This document shows positions 1-7,499 of a stretch of 21,044 bases of DNA, in pieces. Every line of letters begins with the position of its first letter. Position 1 is the stretch's first letter. The DNA comes from a virus. The notes below the pieces were generated by a model, which made no database searches, had not been told where the DNA came from, and saw nothing but the letters and a program-made list of their open reading frames with translations. The stretch lies in IMG/VR virus record IMGVR_UViG_3300032116_001539, positions 1 to 21,044 of that record, one strand, 5' to 3'. Position numbers and translations under genes: made by a program.

Positions 1-37
1 ATTCCATCCGTTTAAATAATTTTAATTCATCAACCAT
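1..37 (-). CDS. 5' end of an unidentified gene running off the left edge
   Basis: An ATG at 37 opens a minus-strand frame that reads MVDELKLFKRME before the window ends. Only 12 codons are visible, so no function can be given. Support comes from context: it follows the portal-gene terminator and has a host-like TATATTTG element 15 bases upstream of the start. In T4 the genes after the portal are small prohead core proteins and the prohead protease, but this fragment cannot be matched to any of them. It could also be a spurious start. Confidence 0.45.
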   Translation of the reverse strand, partial: MVDELKLFKRME

Positions 38-51
38 AATTTTATTTTTTG

Positions 52-59
52 CAAATATA
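52..59 (-). promoter_or_regulatory. Candidate host-type -7 promoter element (TATATTTG)
   Basis: The minus strand reads TATATTTG, which fits the Bacteroidetes primary-sigma -7 consensus TAnnTTTG. It lies between the portal terminator and the ATG at 37. I see no convincing -33 TTTG element at the usual distance, and the surroundings are so T-rich that a chance match is possible. Confidence 0.3.
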
Positions 60-91
60 AAAAAAAATATCGAAGGTAAAAAAAATTATAA

Positions 92-120
92 AAAAAATGC
101 ACCCAAATGGTGCATTTTTT
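92..120 (-). terminator. Rho-independent terminator after the second portal gene
   Basis: Perfect hairpin with arms ATGCACC (97-103) and GGTGCAT (109-115) around a five-base loop. It is flanked by an A run on one side and a T run on the other, so it can work in both directions. The stop codon of the portal gene overlaps its edge. Confidence 0.88.
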
Positions 121-1732
121 AAAGAGTTAACTGAGGTGTTTCTTCCCCTTCACCTTCTGGTGGGGTTTCTCCTCCTTCAGGTTTTGATTTTTTTGCCTCC
201 TTTTCCTCATCTTCCTTGTATTGTTTATTCATTTTGATTTGTTCGGGAGACATACCAAGATATCTCTGAATGAGAAAATCGTTATCGAAATATGAAACTT
301 CCTCCTCCCCTATTTTTACTTTTAATTCGCTAAGTCCCTGTATAAATTCACTTTTTTTCTTAAGGTTGGTCATTTCAACCTGATCTTGAAATTCAAGATC
401 CCTATTATAAACTAATCCAACATTAGCCTTAAAGTTTCTATCCCTAGAGAGTTCTGGAAAATCTAAGCACATTTGTATATAAAGCGGTTTTACTAATATT
501 TCTTGAAATATTGATCTTATTCTAGTAAGGAATTTTTCAAATCTAATTTCATCTCTAGCTAATTGATCTATCGAAATCTGATAATTCCCAGGAGTTGAAT
601 TTCTTGATGAAAATCTTGCGTATGGTATTTTGGAATCCATTTTAAGTTTAGCAAAGAAATAAACAACATTCTCCATAACATTGAAATCCGGACCACTTGG
701 ATTAAGGGAAGATATATCGGGAGACGAACCGTTAGCTTCAGGAAAAAGATAATTTTTATAAAATTGTACTTTTGGTCTTCCGTTAATTGTTAATTCACCG
801 GATGCATCGTTAATGTTAATCTCCTCCTTGTAATTTGACATCAGTTGACCTAGAGTTTGCATAGCTTTTTGTGGAGACTGACTCCCAATCGGTATAATAA
901 ATTTCATCCTGTAGCTGGCATTCATAACATTCCATATAACTCTAGAATTTTCCATAATTCTTAAAATGTTATAGGATCTTACCAATCTTTCTATGTAACT
1001 TGTTCTACTTACAGAATTTCCTTTTGCATACGAAATATAAATAACCTGCTCATTTGTTAATTTTCTGAACATCTGTGGATTATTTGGATACTGTATCCAA
1101 AATTGTTTAAATTCATTTTCACCAACCTTTTCAACCACTGGTTGTAGCGATGTTGCATCTATTTCCTTAAATCCAATAATCTCTTTTCCCTTATTATCAT
1201 ATATTATCTCAAATGCTAAAAATCCATCGATAAGGAATTGTTTGAAATATTGCCAAGCTAATATACTGTTTTGAAACTGAAAAACGTTATATAACCTTGT
1301 GTAGTTTTCAGTAATTTTATTCTTCACTTTTTCTTTCAGATCAAGATTTGCAAAAGATGGATAAGCAAAGAAATTACGATCATCATAGGAAACGGCTTCA
1401 TCCGAAATAATATCCAAAATAAATTCTATTTCACCATTAAGTGAAAATTTTCTTAGATAGTTTCTTTTTTCAATGTAATCTTTGTCAAAATAGGCAATAT
1501 ATTTTCTTACCTTCGTATCTTGATATGATGTTGTCCAATGGAAAGCATCATTTTTAGTAAATCCTGTTCCCTCCTGATTGAAAAAAGCACCCTCGGTTTT
1601 ACCGATTGCTTGTGAGTTTCTAACAACCATATCGTCATATTGCATTCCGAATTTTGATATGTTGTTTAAGTTTTTAAGTATGTTACCTAATGCAGATTGA
1701 TTAGGGTTAAAAAAATCTAAAAATCCTGCCAT
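119..1732 (-). CDS. Portal protein, T4 gp20-like (second tandem copy)
   Basis: A 537-residue portal protein. Portal proteins form the dodecameric ring at the head vertex through which DNA is packaged and to which the neck and tail attach. Family signs are the central block with VRSYNILRIMENSRVIW and MNASYRMKF, the segment around GELTINGRPKVQFYKNY, and the C-terminal block with RDEIRFEKFLTRIRS followed by the FQEILVKPLYIQM helix, all in T4 gp20 order. The C-terminus is a charged, proline- and glycine-rich tail. It starts three bases after the stop of the upstream portal gene, so the two are co-transcribed. It is clearly paralogous to that gene along its whole length, and both end in a similar V/L-T-L tripeptide. 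Whether both copies enter one ring is unknown. Confidence 0.9.
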   Translation of the reverse strand: MAGFLDFFNPNQSALGNILKNLNNISKFGMQYDDMVVRNSQAIGKTEGAFFNQEGTGFTKNDAFHWTTSYQDTKVRKYIAYFDKDYIEKRNYLRKFSLNGEIEFILDIISDEAVSYDDRNFFAYPSFANLDLKEKVKNKITENYTRLYNVFQFQNSILAWQYFKQFLIDGFLAFEIIYDNKGKEIIGFKEIDATSLQPVVEKVGENEFKQFWIQYPNNPQMFRKLTNEQVIYISYAKGNSVSRTSYIERLVRSYNILRIMENSRVIWNVMNASYRMKFIIPIGSQSPQKAMQTLGQLMSNYKEEININDASGELTINGRPKVQFYKNYLFPEANGSSPDISSLNPSGPDFNVMENVVYFFAKLKMDSKIPYARFSSRNSTPGNYQISIDQLARDEIRFEKFLTRIRSIFQEILVKPLYIQMCLDFPELSRDRNFKANVGLVYNRDLEFQDQVEMTNLKKKSEFIQGLSELKVKIGEEEVSYFDNDFLIQRYLGMSPEQIKMNKQYKEDEEKEAKKSKPEGGETPPEGEGEETPQLTL

Positions 1733-1735
1733 CTT

Positions 1736-3343
1736 TTACAAAGTTACTTTAGGTTCTTCTTTCTCTTCCTCAGGGGAACCTCCCTTTTCTTCTTTTTTCT
1801 TTTTTGATTCCTCTTTTTTCTTTCTTTCTTTAGCTTCCTTATTAGCTATTATATCTTGTTGGGATAAACCTAAGAATTGCTCAATTAGAAATGCATTAGA
1901 AAAGAAAGGCTTTTCACCATCACCCATTAATGCTCCCATACCAGCTATTGCCTCTTTTCTTTTTCCTATCTTATCTATTTCTTGGTTAGCCTTAAATGGA
2001 TTGTCAGAAAAATAACTTAACCCTAACTGACTTCTGAAAAGGAAATCTTTTTCTAATGCTGGATATTTCTTGATCATCTGTATCCATAGCGGTTTTATAA
2101 GAATTTCTTGAAAAACAGATCTTAGTCTTTCTATGAATTTTGAGAATCTGATTTCCTCTTTGTCCAAACCTTCAGCACCGTTTGAATAAGTTGATGCACT
2201 CCCACCGTCAGGAGTGCTAAATCTTGATGCAGGAACCTTGGATTCCAATATGAATTTGTCAAAAAAGTAATTTAATGGGCCAGCATCATTAAGATTAGGA
2301 CCCTCAGTATTTATAGGCTCTATAGTTGGAGTTCCGTTAACTCCTGATGGCATTAAATAGTTTTTATAGAATTGAATTTTAGGTCTTCCGTCTATTGTTA
2401 ATTCCCCACTCTCGTCATTCAATTGAATATCTTCCTTATAAATACTCATTAATTCACCAAGAGTTTGCATTCCTTTTTGTTGTGATTTAGTTCCAATTGG
2501 AACAGTCATTTTCAATTTAAAGGAAGCGTTCATAACAGACCAGATAACACGGGTATATTCTATAATTCTAAGAATATTAAAAGGTCTTATAAGTCTCTCC
2601 ACATAGCTAATTCTAGAAACTGAGTTTCCTTTAGCATAAGAAATGTAAATTATTTGGGGATCATAGAGTACCCTTTTTTTCTTTGGGTCCTGCGGATATT
2701 GGTTCCATGTACTTACAAATGTTCCATCAATTTGTTTTTCAACACTCGGTACTAAAGTTATCGGGTCTAATTCTTTAAATCCAACTATTTCCTTTCCAGT
2801 ATTATCATAAACAATTTCAAAGGCTAAAAATCCATCAACTATGAATTGTCTGAAATATTGCCAAGCGGTAAGATCATCGGAGAATCCCCATATTTCATAT
2901 ATTTTTTTAAATACTTCGTATAAATCATCTTTTATCTTATCATTAACATCAGTTAAATCTATAAAATCAGGATAAGCAAAATAATTTGCGGGATCATAAG
3001 TAACTGATTCATCACATATAGTGTCAAGGATCCATTCTATCTCAGGATTTAAAGAAAACTTTCTCAAAAATTCCCTTTTTCCCTTATAATCTTTATCAAA
3101 ATAACCTATAAATTGTCTTTGAGATATGTCCTGTTTTGCCAGACTCCATATCATACTTTCGTCCTCTACATTTCCCTTGTTTTTGTTTAAGAAAGCAGCT
3201 TCAGTTACACCTATAGCTTGGGAATTCCTTATGACCATATCATCATATTTCATCCCGAATGTACTTAACTTTCTTACAGACTCCCTTATCCTTTGGATAA
3301 TAGGATTTTCGTTAGGGTTATTATTATCAGTAAATCCTGCCAT
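1736..3343 (-). CDS. Portal protein, T4 gp20-like (first tandem copy)
   Basis: A 535-residue portal protein, head-vertex ring component for DNA packaging and neck attachment. Conserved stretches shared with the next gene and with T4 gp20 include KYDDMVIRNSQAIG near residue 30, YISYAKGNSVSRISYVERL, RPFNILRIIEYTRVIW, GELTIDGRPKIQFYKNY and KEEIRFSKFIERLRSVFQEIL. The last 35 residues are a lysine/glutamate-rich tail. The ATG at 3343 lies 20 bases downstream of a GATATATA element, so this is the first gene of a late unit holding both portal genes and ending at the 92-120 hairpin. Nothing in the reading frame suggests decay: it is full length and keeps the same blocks as its twin. Confidence 0.9.
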   Translation of the reverse strand: MAGFTDNNNPNENPIIQRIRESVRKLSTFGMKYDDMVIRNSQAIGVTEAAFLNKNKGNVEDESMIWSLAKQDISQRQFIGYFDKDYKGKREFLRKFSLNPEIEWILDTICDESVTYDPANYFAYPDFIDLTDVNDKIKDDLYEVFKKIYEIWGFSDDLTAWQYFRQFIVDGFLAFEIVYDNTGKEIVGFKELDPITLVPSVEKQIDGTFVSTWNQYPQDPKKKRVLYDPQIIYISYAKGNSVSRISYVERLIRPFNILRIIEYTRVIWSVMNASFKLKMTVPIGTKSQQKGMQTLGELMSIYKEDIQLNDESGELTIDGRPKIQFYKNYLMPSGVNGTPTIEPINTEGPNLNDAGPLNYFFDKFILESKVPASRFSTPDGGSASTYSNGAEGLDKEEIRFSKFIERLRSVFQEILIKPLWIQMIKKYPALEKDFLFRSQLGLSYFSDNPFKANQEIDKIGKRKEAIAGMGALMGDGEKPFFSNAFLIEQFLGLSQQDIIANKEAKERKKKEESKKKKEEKGGSPEEEKEEPKVTL

Positions 3344-3362
3344 TGTCTAAATTATTATTGAT

Positions 3363-3370
3363 TATATATC
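3363..3370 (-). promoter_or_regulatory. Candidate phage late promoter (GATATATA) for the portal genes
   Basis: The minus strand reads TGATATATAATCAATAA between the stop of the gp4-like gene and the portal ATG, 20 bases from the motif's 3' end to the start. The flank ATCAATAA is shared with the element upstream of the 4482-6929 gene. One of five identical octamers in the window, all in gaps and all on the minus strand. Confidence 0.65.
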
Positions 3371-3373
3371 AGG

Positions 3374-3859
3374 CTATTTACTTTTAAAAAGAAAGTTCTC
3401 ATCTATAACACCAAATTTAAATCCCCTTTTCTCCGCCCAATCCTTTGCAGCTTTAAACTTTGCCTGGTTTGTAATCCAGATTTGCATATTTCTATTATAT
3501 GACTTTAATTTATTTAATGTCATAACACCCTCCATAACTGGCTTAATTTTCTGCTTTTCTGGTTTAATTTCTATTATCCATTCCTCTTCAGAGTTATCCT
3601 CCTTAAGAACTTTTATATAAAAATCAACATTATATTTATGATCTTTCTTATCTAATGGATTATAGTAATCAATTGCGACCGGTTCTGAACTCCATTTCAG
3701 AATTTTATCATTCGTGTCACAATATGTACAAAAACGATATTCCCATGAGGATCTGAATATTATATTATGTATATCCCCAATATACTTATCCGGATTTCTA
3801 GGTTCATATTTTCCAGATTTATACTCCCCGTTTGGTTTAATCTTTTTTATATCTGGCAT
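3374..3859 (-). CDS. Head completion protein/nuclease, T4 gp4-like
   Basis: A 161-residue protein that resembles T4 gp4 (about 150 residues), needed to finish the DNA-filled head before tail joining. The N-terminal half carries the family pattern: NPDKYIGDIHNIIFRSSWE (22-40), YCDTNDKILKWSSEP, then YYNPLDKKDHKYNVDFYIKV. It has a PD-(D/E)XK nuclease layout as in TnsA-type endonucleases, with candidate residues E40, D79 and E97-x-K99 (IEIKPE). It follows the gp55-like gene with a two-base gap and precedes the portal genes, so it sits in a head-assembly neighbourhood. Nuclease activity is inferred from these residues only. Confidence 0.82.
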   Translation of the reverse strand: MPDIKKIKPNGEYKSGKYEPRNPDKYIGDIHNIIFRSSWEYRFCTYCDTNDKILKWSSEPVAIDYYNPLDKKDHKYNVDFYIKVLKEDNSEEEWIIEIKPEKQKIKPVMEGVMTLNKLKSYNRNMQIWITNQAKFKAAKDWAEKRGFKFGVIDENFLFKSK

Positions 3860-3861
3860 TA

Positions 3862-4221
3862 CTAAGCGTTATATGTGTTATCATCACCTGTTATATAACT
3901 GAAAGGAATTGTTTCTGGATTTTTTGGAGGATGAAGTTTTTTCCATCCTTTAGCAAATCCATGTTTCGCTATTTGAGTGAAATAAGCAAATGGATTATTA
4001 GATTTCTCAGGATCAAACCTGTTCCAGTATTTACAAAGATCCTCCATAGCAAAAGACATACAATCATCTCTATCATCCGGATTCTTATAGGACATTTTTT
4101 TCGAAATTCCCTCTATCATCAATTTGAACATATCTATTGTTCTTGGGGTAAGTTTTCCCAATTTTTTTGATTCTACTACAGCTTCAAGGAGATCACTGTT
4201 TTTAACATAGTCTTTGGCCAT
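3862..4221 (-). CDS. Late-transcription sigma factor, T4 gp55-like (short form)
   Basis: A 119-residue protein that resembles T4 gp55, the minimal sigma factor that directs host RNA polymerase to late promoters. Matches to T4 gp55, recalled from memory: NSDLLEAVVE near residue 8, LMIEGISKKMSY (34-45), and the block NPFAYFTQIAKHGFAKGWKK (76-95), which corresponds to NPHAYITQACFNAF in gp55. The protein ends soon after FSYITGDDN, whereas T4 gp55 (185 residues) continues to a sliding-clamp-binding tail; that tail is absent here. The leader holds no GATATATA element, which would make sense if this factor must be made before late promoters fire. The hairpin at 4276-4316 separates it from the upstream gene. 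Confidence 0.8.
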   Translation of the reverse strand: MAKDYVKNSDLLEAVVESKKLGKLTPRTIDMFKLMIEGISKKMSYKNPDDRDDCMSFAMEDLCKYWNRFDPEKSNNPFAYFTQIAKHGFAKGWKKLHPPKNPETIPFSYITGDDNTYNA

Positions 4222-4275
4222 TTAAAAAAATTATATTTACTATTTTACTGTTTTTTTATAAAATATTTCATTCAT

Positions 4276-4316
4276 AAAAAAAGAATGTAGCTTTTTGTGC
4301 TACATTCTTTTTTTTT
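4276..4316 (-). terminator. Strong bidirectional terminator after the frameshift-extended gene
   Basis: Perfect arms GAATGTAGC (4283-4291) and GCTACATTC (4299-4307) around a seven-base loop, extended by seven A on one side and nine T on the other. The TAA that closes the -1-frame extension (4315-4317) abuts it, which argues that the extension, not the earlier TAG, is the natural 3' end of the gene. Confidence 0.92.
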
Positions 4317-4485
4317 ATTCTTTATTTTCGGATTCACCTTCAGTTTCTTCATCAAAACTAGGAAGTTTATTTAAAGCCTTACCGTCGGGAGCTTTAGCTA
4401 ACTTCCCTTTCGAAGATTGGTAAAATTTATCACCCGGTTTGTTCTGATTTTCACCCTTAGGAGCGAAATAGAAATTCCTACCTAG
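4315..4485 (-). CDS. -1-frame C-terminal extension (56 codons) of the 815-residue protein
   Basis: Immediately after the zero-frame TAG at 4484-4482, the -1 frame is open for 56 codons from CTA at 4485 to a TAA at 4315-4317. It reads LGRNFYFAPKGENQNK at the start and ENKE at the end, with no ATG of its own near the beginning. It contains LAKAPDGK, a further copy of the AP(G)DSK-type repeat that recurs in the zero-frame C-terminus, so it looks like a continuation of the same protein. Either a programmed -1 frameshift at the A-run, transcriptional slippage, or a homopolymer error in the assembly (one missing A) would join the two frames into about 871 residues. Confidence 0.72.
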   Translation of the reverse strand, partial: LGRNFYFAPKGENQNKPGDKFYQSSKGKLAKAPDGKALNKLPSFDEETEGESENKE

Positions 4486-6929
4486 TTTTTTTTTACTTCT
4501 TCAGATTCTCTAAGATTTATTCCAATTTCATAATTTTTATCAGATTCGTCTTTGCCTTTGAATCTCGTTTTTGTATTTTTTGAATCCGGAGCTTCTGCTA
4601 AATCATCTTCTCCCTCAACTTTGCTTTTTTCTTTTTTACTATCGCCTGGAGCTATTTGTAGGTTCTTTTTATTTTTTTCAGTTCCTTTTTCCAACTTACT
4701 GTCTCCTGGAGCTTTCGAAAGCGGGGTGTTTGATGTTTTATTACCAGTTTCTGTTTGGGCTAAATTTTTTTTTCCTTCATTCATTGTTCTATTATAACCA
4801 TGTAATGAATCCCCTCCCATTTCTATCTTTTCATTATCAGAACCTGGTGCTTTTGAAAATCCATGCATATTTGCAAGATTTTTCAGAATCTTTTTTTGCT
4901 CATCCTCAGATAAATCTGATTTATTTAAATTATTAGATTCCTTTACCTCCGTATCTGATTCATCATCGGAATATTTAGACTTCTCGTTATCGTTAGCTGC
5001 TTTATCAAGTGCTTCCTCAAGATCCGACATTTCATTTACAAAATAATTCTCAGTTTTTCCACTATCCAAAAGAACAGTATATCTTCCAGAATTTCCATCT
5101 ATTGATATTATCTTTCCGGTATCACCTGATTCTTTTATTTTAACAAATTTACCAATTCCAAATTTTTCATCCTCAAAAACTACAGTATTATCAATGGAAT
5201 TAATATCGGAGTCTATATTATTTAATTCTATGTTGATTTGGTTCCATTTTTCCCTAAGAACTTCCAATTCTCTTTCCATCATTTTGTGAGCTATTTGAAT
5301 TTCCTTAGAGTTTTTATACAATGGATTCGATTCCATTAAATTTTCCAATTTATTAATTTCGCCGTCAACTTTACTAATATTTTCTAGAATCTTATTTCTG
5401 TCATTAACCATTATAGACTTAACTCTAAATTCTCCTTCCAAGAATTCAGTTAATCCCTCTGAGATATCATACCTCATAAAGTTTTTCACCATGGATACCG
5501 CTTGAGATCCATTTACTTTATAAAGAGAATTTTCTCTCATTCCTTCGTTAATTTTTTGTAGGAATATTTGGTTTTTCCATTTAAGTAGATTTATTTGTAG
5601 TCCTTCGTAAATTTTGGATGTTATACTCTTAGCAAAATCAAGTTCTACTACATTGTGATAGTTTGAATATAATGTCATAACATCACTAACAACCTCCGAT
5701 TCATTGATACCGAAATAAGTTGCAGATTCCATTCCAAGAAGTTTAGCTAAACCTACAGTATCACCAAATCTAAGTTTGTCTTTTCCTAAGTAAACAGAGA
5801 TATTTTCAATTTCTTCAACTATTCTAACTACTTTTTTTCCAAAAGTGATAAATAAACCTTCCTCGTTGATTTTTATTCCACCTTTGTTAATTGTATTCAC
5901 TAATCTTAAATATCCCTCAGGTAAATGTGAAGCTTCCTTATCAGTTAATTTTTTTAAAGAAGTTTCACTAGCCTCAAAAATTGATTTACCGATATAGAAG
6001 AACGTTCTTCCATTCTCAAAAAGAACAGGAGAAAACACCTTCCCAACAAAAGATTCTTCCTGATTGGAAATCGGTAATGCCAATTTGCTAGAATTTTGTC
6101 CTTCATTTACATTTAAGAAATTAATTAAATTTCTAACAACCGGATTGAAATTGTATTTTTCAATATTTCTAACCAATAATCCATTTGATTTACCTTCTGA
6201 AACGAGCCATTCATTGAGGGTCTCTGTTAATTCAGAATAAAAGGAAGAGCTTCCACTATTTTTTATAGATTCAAGAACCTTAGAAACCTCTATCTCTCTT
6301 GAATATTCATTAAATTTTTTCTTAAGTTCTTTTGATATTTCAGCAACTGAAGAATCCCAAGAAAATGACTCCATTTCCGAAATAAAATTATGGATTAATG
6401 AAAATTCTGGAATTCCCTTATTTTCAATAAGGAATAAATATTGACTACAGAAATTCTTAACTTTTGGGTACGAATAGATTGAAGACTCAGATATTTTAGA
6501 TAAAGCAGATTTTATTCCAAGATCTCTTACTCCCTGAGATTTTACAAAAGATTTTGCTGAAGCATCGCCATGAGAAAGGGTATCTATTTTATTTACAAAA
6601 TCTAAAGAATCATCCAGACTCTCATTTATTGATTCATAAGATCCAGAATTACTAGCTCCTTCATTTTTAAGTCCTCCCCAAGATTCCATTAATGCTTGAG
6701 CAGCTTTTTTAGAAATTTCAGATTCCTCTCTTTTAATAGAATCTGCATGACTTCTAATCGAATTTTCCGGTGAATTTTGGTTCATTTCTATCTTATTATG
6801 TTCATTTATTTTTTCAATAAGCAAATTTTCAGAAACATCCTGACCTTTAAGGAAGCTTTCACATAAGGATCTTACCTCTTGGGATTTTGTTGTTTCCTTT
6901 AATTTTTTAACTTGATTTATAAATTCCAT
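4482..6929 (-). CDS. Large repeat-bearing protein of unknown function, probable virion or head-assembly component
   Basis: An 815-residue protein that I do not recognise. Residues 1-500 look mostly helical and serine/glutamate-rich; 505-580 look coiled-coil. Residues about 590-632 resemble a small KOW/SH3-like barrel (GKFVKIKESGDTGKIISIDG, then YTVLLDSGKTENYFV). From about 640 the chain is acidic, low in complexity and probably disordered, with repeats around Ala-Pro: SKAPGS (694), SKAPGDSK (740), QIAPGDSK (760) and AEAPDSK (780), the last three exactly 20 residues apart. The zero frame ends at TAG directly after a run of nine A and probably continues in the -1 frame to 4315. It has its own GATATATA element 23 bases before the ATG, so it is likely a late product. 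An internal head or scaffold-related role is only a guess from its place near the portal genes. Confidence 0.85.
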   Translation of the reverse strand: MEFINQVKKLKETTKSQEVRSLCESFLKGQDVSENLLIEKINEHNKIEMNQNSPENSIRSHADSIKREESEISKKAAQALMESWGGLKNEGASNSGSYESINESLDDSLDFVNKIDTLSHGDASAKSFVKSQGVRDLGIKSALSKISESSIYSYPKVKNFCSQYLFLIENKGIPEFSLIHNFISEMESFSWDSSVAEISKELKKKFNEYSREIEVSKVLESIKNSGSSSFYSELTETLNEWLVSEGKSNGLLVRNIEKYNFNPVVRNLINFLNVNEGQNSSKLALPISNQEESFVGKVFSPVLFENGRTFFYIGKSIFEASETSLKKLTDKEASHLPEGYLRLVNTINKGGIKINEEGLFITFGKKVVRIVEEIENISVYLGKDKLRFGDTVGLAKLLGMESATYFGINESEVVSDVMTLYSNYHNVVELDFAKSITSKIYEGLQINLLKWKNQIFLQKINEGMRENSLYKVNGSQAVSMVKNFMRYDISEGLTEFLEGEFRVKSIMVNDRNKILENISKVDGEINKLENLMESNPLYKNSKEIQIAHKMMERELEVLREKWNQINIELNNIDSDINSIDNTVVFEDEKFGIGKFVKIKESGDTGKIISIDGNSGRYTVLLDSGKTENYFVNEMSDLEEALDKAANDNEKSKYSDDESDTEVKESNNLNKSDLSEDEQKKILKNLANMHGFSKAPGSDNEKIEMGGDSLHGYNRTMNEGKKNLAQTETGNKTSNTPLSKAPGDSKLEKGTEKNKKNLQIAPGDSKKEKSKVEGEDDLAEAPDSKNTKTRFKGKDESDKNYEIGINLRESEEVKKN
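4485..4491 (-). other. Candidate programmed -1 frameshift heptamer A AAA AAC
   Basis: On the minus strand the zero-frame codons are GTA AAA AAA AAC TAG, so the classic heptamer A AAA AAC is in the correct phase and the next codon is a stop. A short stem, TAGGA with TCCTA around a 13-base loop, can form four to five bases downstream, though it is weak. The nine-A run could also cause polymerase slippage or a sequencing indel. Confidence 0.6.
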
Positions 6930-6951
6930 GTTTAATCTTTATTTTATTGAT

Positions 6952-6959
6952 TATATATC
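6952..6959 (-). promoter_or_regulatory. Candidate phage late promoter (GATATATA) for the 815-residue protein gene
   Basis: The minus strand reads GGATATATAATCAATAA, with the motif's 3' end 23 bases before the ATG at 6929. The 15-base stretch GATATATAATCAATAA is identical to the element in front of the first portal gene apart from the base preceding it, more similarity than an AT-rich background would predict. Confidence 0.65.
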
Positions 6960-7012
6960 CAACGAATGAATAAAAACTTTTTACTATATATTCAAAACGT
7001 ATAGCCTTTTTT

Positions 7013-7498
7013 TTATCTAGCTATAAGTATTTCAATTTTAATATCGATATCATCATGAGGATTGCAAAATACTATTCCCCCATCGGTATAAACCTCACTT
7101 GGTTTTGCTAAATTCCATCCCTCGAATGTTGAATCTGTTGTGTATTTTCTGGCTCCAGATAAAACCATCAATTCTCCCATATAATATGTTTCATCCTTGT
7201 ATGTCCACTCTAGATATTTTTTTGATTGAACGGTTTTCTCTGGAAAAATTGCTTTAACCGCTATAAATGAAACATATCCAAAATAATCGCCTATGTCATT
7301 TTGACTTAACAGAAAACACTGATCAGCTGGCAAAATAACTCTATTTTTTGAATATGATTCAACATCAATTCCAATATCATTTAAGAACATGTAAATTGGT
7401 GGGAAAGAATTATTTCCGCTATCTAAAACTAGATTATCGTGAAAAAAAAGAAATCCTTCTAAGCCCTCTCCCGGACAAGTTATAGGTTTGGTTGCCAT
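7013..7498 (-). CDS. Probable structural protein of unknown function (paralogue of the preceding gene)
   Basis: A 161-residue protein that I cannot name. Its C-terminal half pairs with the C-terminal half of the gene transcribed just before it: VSFIAVKAIFPE with ISFLIAKAEYLPE, LEWTYKDETYYMGELMVLSGARK with LFWDYK...MGKILILTGAIKK, FEGWNL with WKGWDI, and GGIVFCNP with GGFIFTNP, both ending in short beta-strand-like runs. The alternating hydrophobic pattern suggests a beta-sandwich. There are no membrane segments or signal peptide. It starts one base after the upstream stop, so the two are one unit. The location among late genes suggests a capsid decoration, fibre or neck-associated protein; this is inference. 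Confidence 0.8.
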   Translation of the reverse strand: MATKPITCPGEGLEGFLFFHDNLVLDSGNNSFPPIYMFLNDIGIDVESYSKNRVILPADQCFLLSQNDIGDYFGYVSFIAVKAIFPEKTVQSKKYLEWTYKDETYYMGELMVLSGARKYTTDSTFEGWNLAKPSEVYTDGGIVFCNPHDDIDIKIEILIAR

Positions 7499-7499
7499 A

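Noticed and set aside
3374-3859. TnsA-like endonuclease implying a Tn7-type transposon
   Set aside because: The sequence matches the phage gp4 head-completion pattern closely, and there are no TnsB/TnsC genes or transposon ends nearby; the TnsA resemblance is only a shared nuclease fold.
6961-7012. CTATA/TATAG inverted repeat next to a T run as a terminator for the 161-residue protein gene
   Set aside because: The stem is five A/T-rich pairs and the T run is on the wrong side for minus-strand transcription.
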